A stretch of 64,000 bases of DNA, taken from positions 110,546,001 through 110,610,000 of the forward strand of contig JBITNC010000001.1 of the NCBI GenBank assembly GCA_050084985.1, written 5' to 3'. Below are positions 1 through 12,183 of this stretch, in pieces. Position numbers and translations under genes: made by a program. The notes under the pieces were generated by a model. That model had not been told where the DNA came from and made no database searches. It saw nothing but the letters and a program-made list of their open reading frames with translations. Position 1 is the stretch's first letter. Each line of letters opens with the position of its first letter. Source of the DNA: Nageia nagi. Taxonomy: Eukaryota > Pinophyta.

Positions 1-440
1 AAATCATATTTATTCATTCCTTTTACCATCATAAAAGCTAGCCTAAGGGGTTACATCTTCTATATTGTTCAAATCCTTGATAGGAGTTTCACCACAATCC
101 TGATTCAATACCATTTTTTGCTATGAGGCCTTATCAACTAGTCTAGATTCCTTTACATGAGATGTTACATCCTCATTCACCTTGCAATTTAGGTTATATT
201 TTAGAATAACCAAGGAATAAACTTTATCTTGTTCATCATATTCAAAATTCAACTCTTTTAGGGTCTCCTTAGCAATCTCATTTAACTAATTCTTTATGAT
301 TATCAATTTAAGTATGATGTGCCTACCATTGAATTTTTGTATAGCTCCCTCTCTAGGGGTTTTACCTACATACAAGAGTTTCTTTTTTAAATAATTTAAT
401 ATTCCATATCTCATACATTTTTTGTTTGATTCCCACCAAT
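1..440 (-). pseudogene. decayed coding relic, unassigned
   Basis: Read on the minus strand, this stretch stays open for about 145 codons apart from three stop codons. The reading has a codon-like, charged composition, including a segment LNFEYDEQDKVYSLVILKY near position 210. It runs off the left edge of the window, so only part is visible. I do not recognise the family. A retrotransposon ORF (gag or an extra ORF) is the likeliest source given the surroundings, but no motif proves it; a chance open frame in AT-rich DNA cannot be excluded. Confidence 0.25.
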
Positions 441-874
441 GCCTACTCATTATTTTTCACCTAACTTCTTAAGTTCTATTGTAGGTATGTTGTTGAGCTA
501 TTAATAGTAAAATATCTAATCTTGGATTGATGTAGATACAAATTTATACTCTTGCATGGGAACCCATACATATTTGATTATTTTTGGGCTCTCCATTTAT
601 GTTTTATATACTTTTTCTAAATAGAGTTGTAATTTGTCTACCTTCTCTAAGTGGACTCTTTAATCTATCAAATCCCATGGAGTCTAAAATACATAATTTT
701 ATCTATGTATACATAGAAAATTCATTTTCAATTTTATTAATTCTTTTATTGTAATTTTATGCTATAATTTTAGCTTTAATAGAAAAGCTTTCCTGATTTG
801 CTTTGCAATTCTCTGTGTCTATCTAGTGTGTTTTCCATTTTAAGCTCATATATGTTAGGTCCCTATACTACTCA
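441..874. other. AT-rich intergenic DNA, no feature seen
   Basis: No coding pattern, tandem repeat or element terminus was recognised here. Confidence 0.5.
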
Positions 875-1224
875 TGTAGCCCATATATTGTTAGTATGTG
901 TCCCATAGAAACCACTATGGTTATTGTTATTCCCTTACATTATTATTATTATGTTAGCTAGACATTATTATTGTTATGTTGGCTAGTGTCCTTTCATTAT
1001 AGTGGCACCCCTTGGACTCCTATATATACTAAGGAGGTATTATCATTTGTATGGTCTATTGTTGTGTAATTGAGGTGATGTAAAGGAGGTTGCCCCCTCG
1101 AAGTGGCTTATTACAAAGGAGTTTTCCCCCTTGAAGTGTCTTATTATAGATTTTATCTCTTATTCAACATGTTGAACTCTTTCTCTCATGATTTTATGCT
1201 ATTTTGGGAACTTTGTTAATAACA
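875..1224 (+). repeat. 5' LTR of TRIM-like element
   Basis: Matches 1942-2258 along most of its length. It is longer because a block of about 33 bp (AAGGAGG..CCCCCTCGAAGTGGCTTATTA) is present twice here, at about 1083-1147, and once in the right LTR. This tandem duplication arose in this copy or was lost from the other. Confidence 0.75.
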
Positions 1225-1226
1225 TT

Positions 1227-1238
1227 TGGTATCAGAGC
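1227..1238 (+). promoter_or_regulatory. primer binding site, tRNA-iMet type
   Basis: TGGTATCAGAGC lies two bases after the 5' LTR. This is the standard plant retrotransposon primer site for initiator methionine tRNA. Confidence 0.8.
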
Positions 1239-1941
1239 AAATGATTCTACGGTTTCATAGCTCAAAACTAGTCATCGTGGAATTCTCACTACCAATTTTT
1301 TTTCACAAGGTTTTAGATTCTAAATTTTATTTGGTTTTTAGAAGACATACCAAATACATGTTATTTCAAATTTAAGCTCCTAATTCACTATATTTTTTAA
1401 GTTACACTCAAGGGAATTTAAGGTTTGTGACTAGTCTCAAAAGCAGGTCTGAAATAGGTGTTCTAACTAAAAAGTGTATATATAAAGTTTTACAACTCCA
1501 AACTAGGTTAAACCTATTGTATTGGTTAGGGTATACATTGATTTTTTTTTTTACAATTTATAAGGTCTAATAATAAACAAGCGACATGTAGCACTTTATA
1601 CAAGTTCATGCTTCTGAAAAATCCAAAAATCAACACATTTTGGAAAAGTTGTAGCCATTTCCTCTTGGAATATCAGAATTTGACAAAATCTATGGCATTG
1701 AAAAGAAGACATCTGAGCTACCAAAAGTAGAAATTTCAAACTCTAAAGGGTCAAAATTTTAGATTTACATTAGTTGGAAGGTCAAACAACAGAACAATCT
1801 CCAAATCTATTTGAACCAACATCCTTAGAGATGGTTTTTAGGATGGCAAGGAAGGTTGAAAGTAAAAATATGGAAATAGCTAAAGATTCCATATGAGAAG
1901 ATGAGAATTTTATATAGAATCATCCATAAATACTCAAACAT

Positions 1942-2258
1942 TGTAGCCCATATATTGTTATTATGTGTCCCATAGAAGCCACTATGGTTATTGTTATTCC
2001 CTTACATTATTATTGTTATGTCCACTAGACATTATTATTGTTATGTCGGCTAGTGTCCTTTCATTATAGTGTCACCCCTTGGACTCCTATATATACTAAG
2101 GAGGTATTATCATTTGTATGGTCTATTGTTGTGTAATTGAGGTGATGTAAAGGAGGTTTCCCCCTCGAAGTGGCTTATTACATATTTTATCTCTTATTCA
2201 ATGTGTTGAGCTCTTTCTCTCATGATTTTATGCTATTTTGGGAACTTTGTTCATAACA
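1942..2258 (+). repeat. 3' LTR of TRIM-like element
   Basis: Second copy of the 875-1224 repeat, with the same TGTAGCCC start and ATAACA end and a single copy of the block duplicated in the left LTR. Confidence 0.75.
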
Positions 2259-2970
2259 ATATGTAAGGGAAAATACTTTTAGATATTTATAGTTATCTAA
2301 GATTATTATAAGGTGACATTCATCTATTTAGGGAATTTTTTACTATGTGGGTATATATATTTATTTCCATTTTGAGAAATAATTTTGAATATTTTATGAT
2401 TTTTTTCAAACTACCTTATTTTGAATTAGTTTACTTCTAGGCATTATAACTTTTATTATAGATCTCCTTTTAGTACAATTATTTTTATTTTATAAATTTT
2501 AATTCAATATATTTATAACCATATATAACAGACCATACCTTATTGGTATATCACGCTTAGAAATCATAAAATATAAACCCACATTTTACAATATTTCTCA
2601 AGAAGGTTCATAGAGTCATAAAATTCAAGATCATTTTTTACACTTATAAATTTATCTAAATTCCTCCATACTTTTACCATTAGATATATAATTTCATGTT
2701 GTTTCCCATGGTATATAATATTCCAATGTTTCTTTAATATTTGACTAAGTTATGGTCCCTAGAAGTTGACCCTTGATACTGTCTAAATTATGCACCCCAA
2801 GATGAATTTATTGATGTCTTCATATCTAGAAGTGTGGAATCCATATTCTGGCTTGATTACATGATGTTGAACCCACTATGTTGATGTAATAACTTTCAAA
2901 CTATAGAAATATGTGGATTTCACATTCCAAATACGTATTTTTGATCTCAAAAAATATGTCTGAGTCCAAC
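2259..2970. other. AT-rich DNA between elements, no feature seen
   Basis: No ORF, repeat or terminus recognised. It is the flank of the minus-strand Tat element; the five bases CCAAC at 2966-2970 would be its degraded target duplication (the other flank has CCTAT). Confidence 0.45.
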
Positions 2971-3719
2971 TGTTTACTCAAAAAATAACCCTGCAAGCAT
3001 GCAAAATATAGAAGTTTCCACAACCAACAAAAACTCTTTATTGATCTCTAAAAAAACTTCAATTTTGATTATAAATTGCCTCACAATAGAGGGCTTTAGT
3101 ACAATGTTTCATATAGGCATCTTGGAGGCCCTTCTTTGCTGATGTCTTCAAGCTTTAAATATTATTTAATTGAACCTAAATTAAGAATGATTTTGATTGC
3201 TTTTTTCTTACTAAATCCTTGGATTCTCTTTGATTTAATCAATTGCTAGTCTTGAAATCTTGCACATGCATAAACTAAAAATCCATCAAACATGCCTACT
3301 CATGCTCTAAGATTATAATTTAGTAAAGTAAGGTTGCATTTTTTCTTCTCTCTCTCTCTCCCCTCTATGGGAAGGGTCTTATTTATAGGTTTTTCAAGGT
3401 AGTATTAGTTACTATTTTGGAAGACAAGGCTAGATGAAAAATCTCATCCAACCTTATCATGGATTATATATATGCAAGGAAAATGTAGGATCAAGTATGA
3501 CTCATCCTTGATCTATTAGCTTGTTTCCTTGAATAGTTAATTTTTCAATTTTTTCATTTGTGTTTTCTATTTATAGGATCACTAGGAATTACCCATTGGG
3601 CACCAACAATTGGTTATGATCACCAACAATTGAGAGACTTTGGCAAACTTTATTGTTTGCCTAAAATTTTATTCCCCTTTTTTATTTGTTGAAAGAGGGA
3701 TCATTTTTAGGTGTCTACA
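2971..3719 (-). repeat. 3' LTR of Tat element 1
   Basis: On the minus strand it begins TGTAGACACCTAAAAATGAT and matches 35005-35822 throughout. It contains a TATA-like CTATAAATAAG (plus-strand cttatttatag near 3378) next to a GA-rich run (plus-strand tctctctctc at 3344-3361), a likely core promoter. It lacks a block of about 70 bp present in the other copy. Confidence 0.75.
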
Positions 3720-3734
3720 TTTTCCCCTTTTTTG
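3720..3734 (-). promoter_or_regulatory. polypurine tract of Tat element 1
   Basis: The minus strand reads CAAAAAAGGGGAAAA immediately before the LTR start TGTAGACACC. This is the expected plus-strand priming site and marks the adjacent LTR as the 3' one. Confidence 0.7.
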
Positions 3735-4857
3735 AAATACCCAACATTTTATAGGTGGATATTATTTCAAAAAACTAAGCCTATCTGAAAGGAGGTGTAA
3801 ACAAGTCTTTGACTTGTAGTTCTTGATCTTAAGTTAAGGTTTTAAATTAACTCATTCTCTATGAATAAGCTGAATTTAAGTGATTAGATTATGACTAAAC
3901 ACGTTTTTTGATCTTTCATTTGACATGTTTTTAAAATAATAAAGGGTTGTAGTGCAAGGTGTAACTTAGGTAGTTACCACTATACTGTTGTACTGTGTTG
4001 GTAGGATACAGATAGAGTTTTAGCCACTAGGCATATGCCATAGGTAGTAGGTGATAAAGAAGCTCCCTTGAAAATACAATGATTTTTAATCATTCTAGTT
4101 TTATTCTAGTAGATAGGTTACTCGATGATCTTATGCAAAAGTTTATCCAACAATTTTAATCATATCAGAACTTGTCCTTTTTCTATGAAAAGAAGGGTCA
4201 TTTTTCAAATTCAAAGTTACCCAAGAGTCTTAATTTTTTCAAAAAACCCTCAACTCTCATTTAATTTTAACAAGTGAAGAACTCATAATGATTTTGCCTT
4301 TGACACATATATTTTAACTTTTTATGGTTTTTAATGGTTTTATATTATTTTTAATATTTTTAGGATAGTTTTGATGAGCATATTTTGAGCATAAGTATTT
4401 TGTTTGGACTATAATTTTTTATTTTTAATTGAGTATTGTTGATTGTTCAAAAGGTACATACAAGATTTTATAAATAGTCTTAATTACTCTATTTCATTTT
4501 GAATTTTCTCATCAATATTTATAATTAATTATAGGCCTGATTGGACCTAAAGAATTTTTGACATACTCCAAAATTATGTATTTCTTAAGTTTTAATTAGA
4601 GACTTTTAATAAAGCATATAGGAAAGGTCTCAGATATTTCTCTTATTAAAATACGCATATAACTTGTGCATTTTAAAAAAACCTTTTTTCATTCATTCAT
4701 CATTTTTTTTACAACTTACTTTATCATTAATTGCTATTAGGTTCAAGACATATTCAAGCCCAAAGGTAGATATCCTTGTATACTCAAGGATGGCCATGTT
4801 TTATTAACTACCATAAATTAGGCCTTTCTTTTTGTAATTAGATTTGGAGCTAGGCCT
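3735..4857. other. 3' non-coding part of Tat element 1
   Basis: No coding pattern or repeat was recognised between the polypurine tract and the antisense ORF. Confidence 0.4.
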
Positions 4858-6760
4858 TACATGGGTCATATTCACTAGGACTACCCATTATTAGCATCCT
4901 TGCTAGAGAGATGGGCTTCTTTGACTAGCACCCTCCATCTTCCTATGGGGGAGATGACTATTATGGTAGAGGAAATCCATCATCTATACCATTTTCCTAT
5001 TCAAGGTCAATAAATTCAACATGCACTAGATCAAGATTCAATGCACCTAGATATTGCAGTAGTCTATGGGGAAGGTGCCATCGATAAAGTCATGGTCGAG
5101 ATATTTTTTGGGGGTCTTTCATACTTTAGGTATTAGAAGAACTATGTATCCTTAGAGCCTCTTAACTAATTGGGTTGATCCAATGCTATGCTCTCCTAGA
5201 TACCAGTAATGGTAGATTTCCTTGGTCCTTATGCCTATAGTGGTTGATATGCTATAGCAGGGTATAGTATATGCTTGGGCTCCCACACTACTAACCCAAA
5301 TTTATCAAGAGCTATTCTTTTATACTTTCAACCATAGACCCTCATTATTAGTTACCATTACTCTTTAGATGTGGGCCTATGAGCATATCCACATAGCTCA
5401 TCCTTTGGGGCTCCTAGTACTTGGTTTTGATACATATATAGCTTATCTTATCAACATCATGTGTTGGAGAGAAGAAATTTATACTCACCCTTCAAATGGG
5501 ATTTAGTGAGATATTTATTTTTATAAAAGGATGGTTGCTCACCTTATTACAGATCAAGTTAGGTTTCAACCCTATCATGGTTACCCAATTTGGGATGAAC
5601 AACTATCGAGCATCAGATAGGCTCAAGTTCTTAATGGTTGATAGACTAAGTTCTTAGAGCATTTCTACTTTGAGGGTGTGCATCATTAGTTTTATTTGGT
5701 TAAGGATGTTCCACTAGCACCTCTAAATTTTTTGAGAGAGGGCAAGTTACCTCTTAAGGGCATTCAATCCTTGGTTTATGTAGAGCTACATCCTACATAA
5801 GAGGAGATCCTAATGGAGGATACATATGTGGATGATGTACATGCAATGAAGGATTTTGATGCTTGGTGGAAGGTAGAGCTAGAGGTTGAGGATAGTGATA
5901 CACTAGAGTGCAAGGTATGTTAGGGAGTAGCTAAGCCTAAGGTAGCTACAGAGGGGGATGAGGAGGTAGCTGAGGAGAGGGCTAAGGAGCAAGTGATGAG
6001 TGAGCCAAAGGACATAACTAGCTAGAGAGAGGAGACTAAGGCAGGTACCTTTGTTAGAGATATGAAAGTAGGTGGAGCTCCCCCTTCATAGGTGCCTAGC
6101 ATTAATGCACTTTTGGGTGATATATATGAGTTGAGATATCAGGTTTCTCATCTTAGTGCTCGTATGTATAGATATAGAGATGAGAGAGATAGATATCATC
6201 AAGAGAGAGATGAGTCTTGAGCTTTTGCATTGACTAAAGGAGCCAATACATCTATGGGGGTAGCTAGTTAGCCATCAGTATTTGTTTAGGGGATTCTTTA
6301 GTAAAGAGATTACTACTCCTCTATTGTATAGACATGGTTAACAAGGGTACCTCCATATGTCTTGGGCATGTTATATCTAATCCCTCCCATTACATACATC
6401 CCTATGGATATCTCAATTTATCAGGCACCTAGTGGAGCTAAATAGATAGCCAGTACCTAGGGTAGGGTTGTTAGACCTATTACAACCAACAACTATTGTA
6501 GGATAGGTGGAGTCTCTTCTTCGTACCTAGTGGGTTCATCAAAGATTCATAGGGTTGCTCAGGTAGTGAATCCTCTAGGTTTAGTGGGGACTACTCATGC
6601 TAGGTAGAGTAGAGCTAGTAGTCCTACATATGGTGGAGAGTGTAGCTCCTGAGATCATTTTAGTGATAGCACTACTATTGTTTATGTTTTATACTATACT
6701 TATGTGTCTTTATCAAACTATGTCATTTTCCTTCTAATATTTATGGAGAGTAGGACCATT
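4858..6760 (+). pseudogene. decayed plant mobile domain (PMD) ORF, antisense to Tat pol
   Basis: A long plus-strand reading of roughly 600 codons, broken by about 28 stops and a frame change near 5520. Near its start it reads LLERWASLTSTLHLPMGEMT (about 4900-4960), then VEEIHHLYHFPIQG, which matches the conserved core of the aminotransferase-like plant mobile domain (W, then T-T-H-L-P-G-E-M, then an E-I/D-V helix and a G). The C-terminal part is acidic (5800-6060), then rich in Arg/Glu/Asp (YRDERDRYHQERDES, about 6175-6220) like a coiled coil. PMD proteins are known both as host silencing or genome-stability factors and as extra ORFs, often antisense, in Tat retrotransposons. Lying antisense between pol and the 3' LTR, this is most likely such an extra ORF. 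Many stops are TAG, suggesting CAG or TGG origins. It is not functional. Confidence 0.7.
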
Positions 6761-8393
6761 TCTAATATTTAGATATGTTATTCATAGGTTTATTATTTTT
6801 TTATGACCTTATCTATTTTGGGATCAAGGTATTCATGATTGATAATTGGTTTTTCAAATGTGATGGATACTTAATTATATATTTTTTGATATACATGATG
6901 ATGGCTTTAGACTTTTATATACAAGTTTTAGTATCATATATATGTATGTTTTTGTTTTTTCAAATGTATGTGTTAAAGTAGGAATGCATGAAAGTTTATT
7001 TTTATGTTTTCATTTAGTTTTAACACTTATTTATGATATGCTTTGTAGATTCAAAGTAGTATTTATGTTTATAGAGTACTATGATGTTTATATAATAGGA
7101 TTTGATTTGTAGGAGAATAGAATTAGATGCATCATTTTTCATTTTCTTGGCTACTTTTATACATATTTTGAACATAATATACTAGTATAAATATATGTGA
7201 TATCATGAATAATGTTAATGTATGGATTTAATAGTGGATGAACATAAATGTATATGTACAAATGAATGTAAAATGTATGAAACTTAAATGACCTAGGATT
7301 TCTATGAATGACATAATAACTTAAACATCAATCTTAATGCTTTGGTAACTTATCAAGTTTATATAATAATAGTAATAATGATATAGGATGAATGAATATA
7401 TAAATAAAGAAATATAATAACTAACACCTTTAATAGCTAGTTTTATTAATTGATCTTCTTTTTTGGTCTCATCTACTAGGGATGATATGAAAAAAGATCA
7501 TAATATACTTAAGTTTACCATAAACTCTTATGTGTGCAATGATGTTCATATCCTTATCTTATCATTTATAAATTAAGAATCCTAGGATTATAAATTTTGA
7601 CATATGATCTTTTTATTTTTATAAAGAATGCTTCACTACCAAAAAAGGTCCATAGCCCTAATGAAGATTAACCCCTTCATCCTATTACAACCTTGCTATA
7701 TTGCTAGTCAGGTGTCTATAGCTCTGATAGAGGATGTTACAATGGCTCAAGAATTCTACATATTTTTCTTTTCTTTTCTCTCTTTCTCTTTTTTTTTTCT
7801 TTTCTTTTCTTTTCTATCCTAGCTCTTAGGTTTAGGATGAAGCAAAAGTAAGAAAACCATACTCACATTTATACTCAATAAATACTCATTTCTTGATTAT
7901 TTCAAGATTTTTAACATGAAAAGTGTATCAATCTATTAGTACATTTCCATATAGCATAGTTATATCCTTTTATCATCCTAAGTTTTTTAAACTTCAACAT
8001 AAGATTTATCAACTAAAACTAAATATGAGTAGAGCATTTATTACCTACTTCTTTATTTGTAAATATAGCTATATACTTAAATGAATATTATATGGATGCA
8101 TGCATGATGTGTGGATACATATAGCTTGATTAGTTTCCTCCCTCATAATGATTAATATCTAATAATTATGACACTCATGGTAAAGGACTAAACATTTATG
8201 AACAAAGTGGAATGATATGAACACATGGGCAATGCACCTAGTAGCCATGATACTTTAGAAGTATATCCTCTATGTGTGTGTGTGTGTGTGTGTATGTATA
8301 TACATACATACATACATTTTTTAATTTTTTGTATTTTTTGAATTTTTTAATATTTTACTTGTTTCTCCATTGATGAAGAATCTACAATAGGTC
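6761..8393. other. non-coding part of Tat element 1 with simple repeats
   Basis: AT-rich DNA with no coding pattern recognised. It holds a pyrimidine-rich run at 7765-7816 and a TG/TA dinucleotide tract at 8273-8318. The last five bases before the nested element (8394-8398, ATCAT) are its target duplication. Confidence 0.45.
8273..8318. repeat. (TG)n plus (CATA)n microsatellite
   Basis: About 11 TG units followed by tatgtatatacatacatacatac, a compound simple repeat. Confidence 0.9.
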
Positions 8394-8398
8394 ATCAT

Positions 8399-8888
8399 TG
8401 TTTGAAATTGTAATTTAATATTGTGTAATGTTTATTATGTAATATTTCTCTTTAATATAAATTCACTTAATACTTAAAGTATCTTTAGATACCTTAAAGC
8501 ATTAAGGGAATAAAAATAGAAAAAGGAATAAATATACAAAGATGATAAATATAGAAACACCTTTAACCTTACCCTTGGGTAAAAGGAAGGTTAAAGGGTG
8601 GGTTAGTTCTTATAAATAGAGAGGTACTCCTCTCATTATGTAACTTGATCTAACCTGATGAAGTATGGAAATGCTTATCATAAATATTCATATGAGATTT
8701 ATCTTCTAATAAAGTAATAGAATGATGTTTCAAAGTGGATGTACTCTTAAGAGATGGAGGAACCACTATGCATCATGTATTATCTTTTGAATGATTATTT
8801 CTTACCTTTGCTACATGGATGAATAGCATATTGTTGTTGAAGAAACTCCAAGGATATCTTGGTTATATGGAATCTTTCAATTCCATCA
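8399..8888 (+). repeat. 5' LTR of LARD-like element
   Basis: Begins TGTTTGAAATTG and ends TTCCATCA. It contains an 11-bp hairpin stem (CCTTTAACCTT at 8560-8570 with AAGGTTAAAGG at 8587-8597) just upstream of a TATA box (cttataaatagagag near 8609), and the motif ggatgtactc..gaggaaccac also found in the copia LTR. Confidence 0.85.
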
Positions 8889-8890
8889 AG

Positions 8891-8902
8891 TGGTATTAGA
8901 TC
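8891..8902 (+). promoter_or_regulatory. degraded primer binding site, tRNA-iMet type
   Basis: TGGTATTAGATC differs from the standard TGGTATCAGAGC at two positions and stands two bases after the LTR. Confidence 0.7.
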
Positions 8903-9524
8903 TGGTCTTGGGGTCTTCATTTCAACAACCTTAAAGGTCCATTCCTCTTCTCTCTCCATCCAGATTGTTTAGGTAAAAGGGTTTGAAGGTATAATTTACC
9001 TCTTCTTGTTAAATTTTTGCTTTAATTACTAACCTCTTTTGGTTTCTTGGTTATGAGCTTAAGTATAGCAAAATTTGATTAAAGAATATGTTAGTTAAAT
9101 TTTTACTATGCATTATTTTTTACTAACAATTTGTTAGTTGCATTTTTTTAGTAAATTGCTTAATGTGTAGTAATAATATGCAAATTTTTGAGTAAATTTT
9201 GCTTAGATGAGTTGTTATAGCTTAATATTTTTCAAATATTTTTACAATATATTTGTAAAAATTAAAATGCATGCATTCATAATAATCTCATTATATACAT
9301 ATTTTAAAACAATAGAGTAATATTTTGTATATAAAATTTTGTATTTTTTAAAATATGAGAATTTTTTTAAGTTTTAATATTAGTAAAAAAATTATTAATT
9401 AAAAAAATTAACTTTTTTTTCTATTACACAAATATTTATTTTTATATATAAAATATAAAATAAGAAATAAATTTTTTGGTCATTGGTGGGTGCAATCAGC
9501 TCTAGTTAACAAACTGCCTTTGGG

Positions 9525-9800
9525 CTAGCATGGACGACTTTGGCTGGTCGCTACCCTTGCATGGTGTGTGCAACACAAGTTGGCATCCCCCTTGGGGAGG
9601 CATGCATGGCACAAGTTGGCTACCCCCATTGGGAAGGCATGCATGACATAGGTAGGTAGCCCACCTTGGGGAGGTGTGCACAACTCAGGCCAATGGCCCC
9701 CCTTAGGGAGGTGTGCATAGCTCAAGTTGGCGACCATCCTTAGGGAACATGCATGGCTACCTTCCCCTCCTTTGGAAGGCATGCTTAGCTCTAGCTAGCT
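9525..9800 (+). repeat. GC-rich minisatellite in LARD interior
   Basis: About six imperfect units of roughly 40-45 bp built on ggcatgcatggc..caagttggctaccccc..ttgggga. It is far richer in G and C than the flanking DNA. The 85-codon minus-strand frame across it is an effect of the repetition, not a gene. Confidence 0.7.
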
Positions 9801-11670
9801 ACCTCCCTAATTTTTTTTAAAAAAAAGAAATATTATTTATTAAAAAATACTAAATAAGTTTTTTTTATATATAGTTTTTTTTCAAAAAAAAAAAACCTTA
9901 TTTATTTTTCAAAAAAAACTATTTTTTTATAATTAAAAAGGAAGTATCTTTTTTATTTATTTTAAGAAATAGATTTTGAAGGGGTAATTTTTTAAATAAG
10001 GTATATTTCCTTTTTTAAATAAAAATATTATGGTGTAAGTTGATAATTTGTTTACTCAAATATGATATGGGCATGCATTTTTATAAAATAAGAACTATAA
10101 CTTTGATCTATTTTAATAGCCTTAAAAGAGCTTTATAAATAATAATGCAAATATATTAATTTGTAAATATCAAAACTTTAATTAAAGCCTTGGATAGCTT
10201 TTTAAATTTAGATAAAATACTATCATAATTTGTAAATTAAGTTAATTTACAAAACAATAAATTGCAATCATTATTGTGTAAAAATATTTTGTAAATATTG
10301 CAATTTCTTTTTAGATAATGTTGGACATATAAAAATCAATTTAATTGATAGTATTAATTGATAATATTCAATAAATTGATAATTAAATATGCACTTTGTT
10401 AAAATCAAGATTTTTTATGCACATTGCAAATTTGTTGTGGATATGCATAGTGTGCATATGCATAATGTGATGTGTTTGGATATGCATAATATTTGAAATT
10501 TAAGTAAATATATCTTTTAAACTTTAATATGCACTATCCTTCTTGGTTATAATGATATGCAAATTTGTTGTGGATATGCATTATGTTTGAAGTGAGAATT
10601 TAAGGACAAATTTTTTCAAACTTTGATATTTACAATCCTTATTGGTTGTAATGTTTAGTGCTTGTATATGCACATTGTTAAAATGGAAACTTGTGAATGT
10701 GCATTATGAAAAATTATCTAATTTTTTATACACTATCATTTGGTTGCAAATTAGCATTGATTTATATTGCATAAATATTTATTATGTGCATTGAATTATG
10801 AACTGATATTATGTATATCTCCACATTTGTTATCAATGGTTGATATGGAAGTTTTTGAACTTCCAAAATAATTTTGTTATGCACATTGTTTTAAGCGCAA
10901 AAAAAAAAATTATGTATAAATGTTTTTTCAAACATTACTATCCTCACTGATTATACACATTTTTTCATCCCAATAGGATGGAATTTTTTGTGTACATATT
11001 CTTGTTAGAGTAGAGTTTGTAAACTTACTCAACATTGGATTTGTTGTGCATTAATCTTTAAATTATTTTGCTTATGCACCTTGGTTGATATACATTTTGG
11101 ATTCAAAAGTTTTTAAACTTTCTCCACAAAACTTATTGAGGATATTGATACTACAATATTAATCTTGCTTTGGAAAGGAAGTGTACAAGTACCTTTGAGA
11201 AATGTACATTCCTCTCTACATGTGTAGAGTTTTGTAATATACTTCAATTTTTTTTTATGGTGTTACTCTTAAGGGTGAGTATAAAATCCAAGTTTACTTC
11301 CATATTTTGAAAGAATATCTTTGTTGATGGATTATGCCATATTTTGTTTACTTCCATATTTTGAAAGAATATCCATGTTGATAGATTGTACCACATTGCT
11401 AGCAAAAATATAAAATCCAAACATATTTTTATCAAGAAGTAAATTTTTGATAAGACCTTGTGTTTATTTTCTATTAAAACAAGATTTCATTGATAAATTT
11501 ATCCTCAAGAAGGAGTGAAGTATTGCTTACTTCATCCTTAGGAGAATTGTGACTATGTGTATTACCTTGGCATCTTCATGATGAATTATAGAGCATTATT
11601 TGCCATATTTTACTTCCATGTAGAGAAGTTAGATCCATGATGATAGATTGTTTGCCACATTGCTTCCTGT
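9801..11670. other. AT-rich interior of LARD-like element
   Basis: Non-coding. It holds many dispersed copies of short words such as tatgcacatt and gatatgcat (about 10380-11110) and a direct repeat of tttacttccatattttgaaa at about 11294 and 11349. No ORF is supported. Confidence 0.5.
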
Positions 11671-11674
11671 AGTG

Positions 11675-11800
11675 TATGGAGTGGTTAAAAAGGTTTTTTA
11701 TTCTCCATAACTACATTCTTAGAGTGGTTAAAAGGGTTCGACCTTCTCTGTGATTATTGAATGGTGAAGTGGTTAAAAAGGTTCATCCTTCTTCACATTG
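11675..11800 (+). repeat. three-unit imperfect repeat
   Basis: Three copies of a gagtggttaaaaaggtt..cttctc word spaced about 55-70 bp apart, directly upstream of the hairpin repeats. Confidence 0.5.
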
Positions 11801-11884
11801 CAATATTTGATAGAAAATTGCATATTCATTAGATGAATGCTACCCTTTTACATCATTTACATCTTAACTAGTACCATGGTTAAG

Positions 11885-12060
11885 ATGGCATCTTGACTCA
11901 CTCTTGGTAAAGTCAAGTTTATTTTTTGTGGGATGTTGACTCACTCTTGGTAAAGTCAAGTTTATTTATTGTTGCATCTTGACTCACTTTTGGTAAAATC
12001 AAGCTTATTTAGTATATGTATTATGCTTTTTAAATCTTGACTTTGTGTTTGGTCAAGTTG
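11885..12060 (+). repeat. tandem hairpin repeats in LARD 3' region
   Basis: Three units of about 55 bp contain CTTGACTCACTCTTGGTAAA then GTCAAG. In each, CTTGACT and AGTCAAG can pair as a 7-bp stem around a 12-base loop. A fourth, degraded unit follows near 12035-12055. Confidence 0.7.
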
Positions 12061-12173
12061 GCATTTATGGATTAAAAATCTAAACTTGTGGTTTAATTCT
12101 ATTGTGTTTGATCATTTGTAACATGGTTAAGTTAAGATGGTCACATAAGTATTTCTTTGGTGAAGTTGCCATC

Positions 12174-12183
12174 AAGGGGGAGA
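12174..12183 (+). promoter_or_regulatory. internal polypurine run AAGGGGGAGA
   Basis: Follows gaagttgccatc, the same words that end the pol gene and first polypurine run of the copia element (31831-31849). It may be a vestige of the pol terminus or a second plus-strand primer. Confidence 0.55.

Larger units (their letters stand above)
875..2258 (+). mobile_element. TRIM/SMART-like small LTR retrotransposon
   Basis: Two direct repeats of about 350 and 317 bp, both starting TGTAGCCCATAT and ending ATAACA, flank about 720 bp of non-coding DNA. Directly after the left repeat lies TTTGGTATCAGAGC (PBS at 1227-1238), the complement of the 3' end of plant initiator tRNA-Met. Both repeats carry a TATA-like ctatatatac. 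With no gag or pol, the element is non-autonomous and fits the TRIM class (short LTRs, PBS, tiny interior) in all but its slightly large size of 1.38 kb. No clean 5-bp target duplication is visible next to these termini, and the polypurine tract is not obvious, so the outer ends may be off by some tens of bases. Confidence 0.75.

Noticed and set aside
9525-9782. 85-codon minus-strand frame rich in Cys and His
   Set aside because: It coincides with the GC-rich minisatellite; the Cys/His pattern repeats with the DNA unit and is not a zinc-finger spacing.
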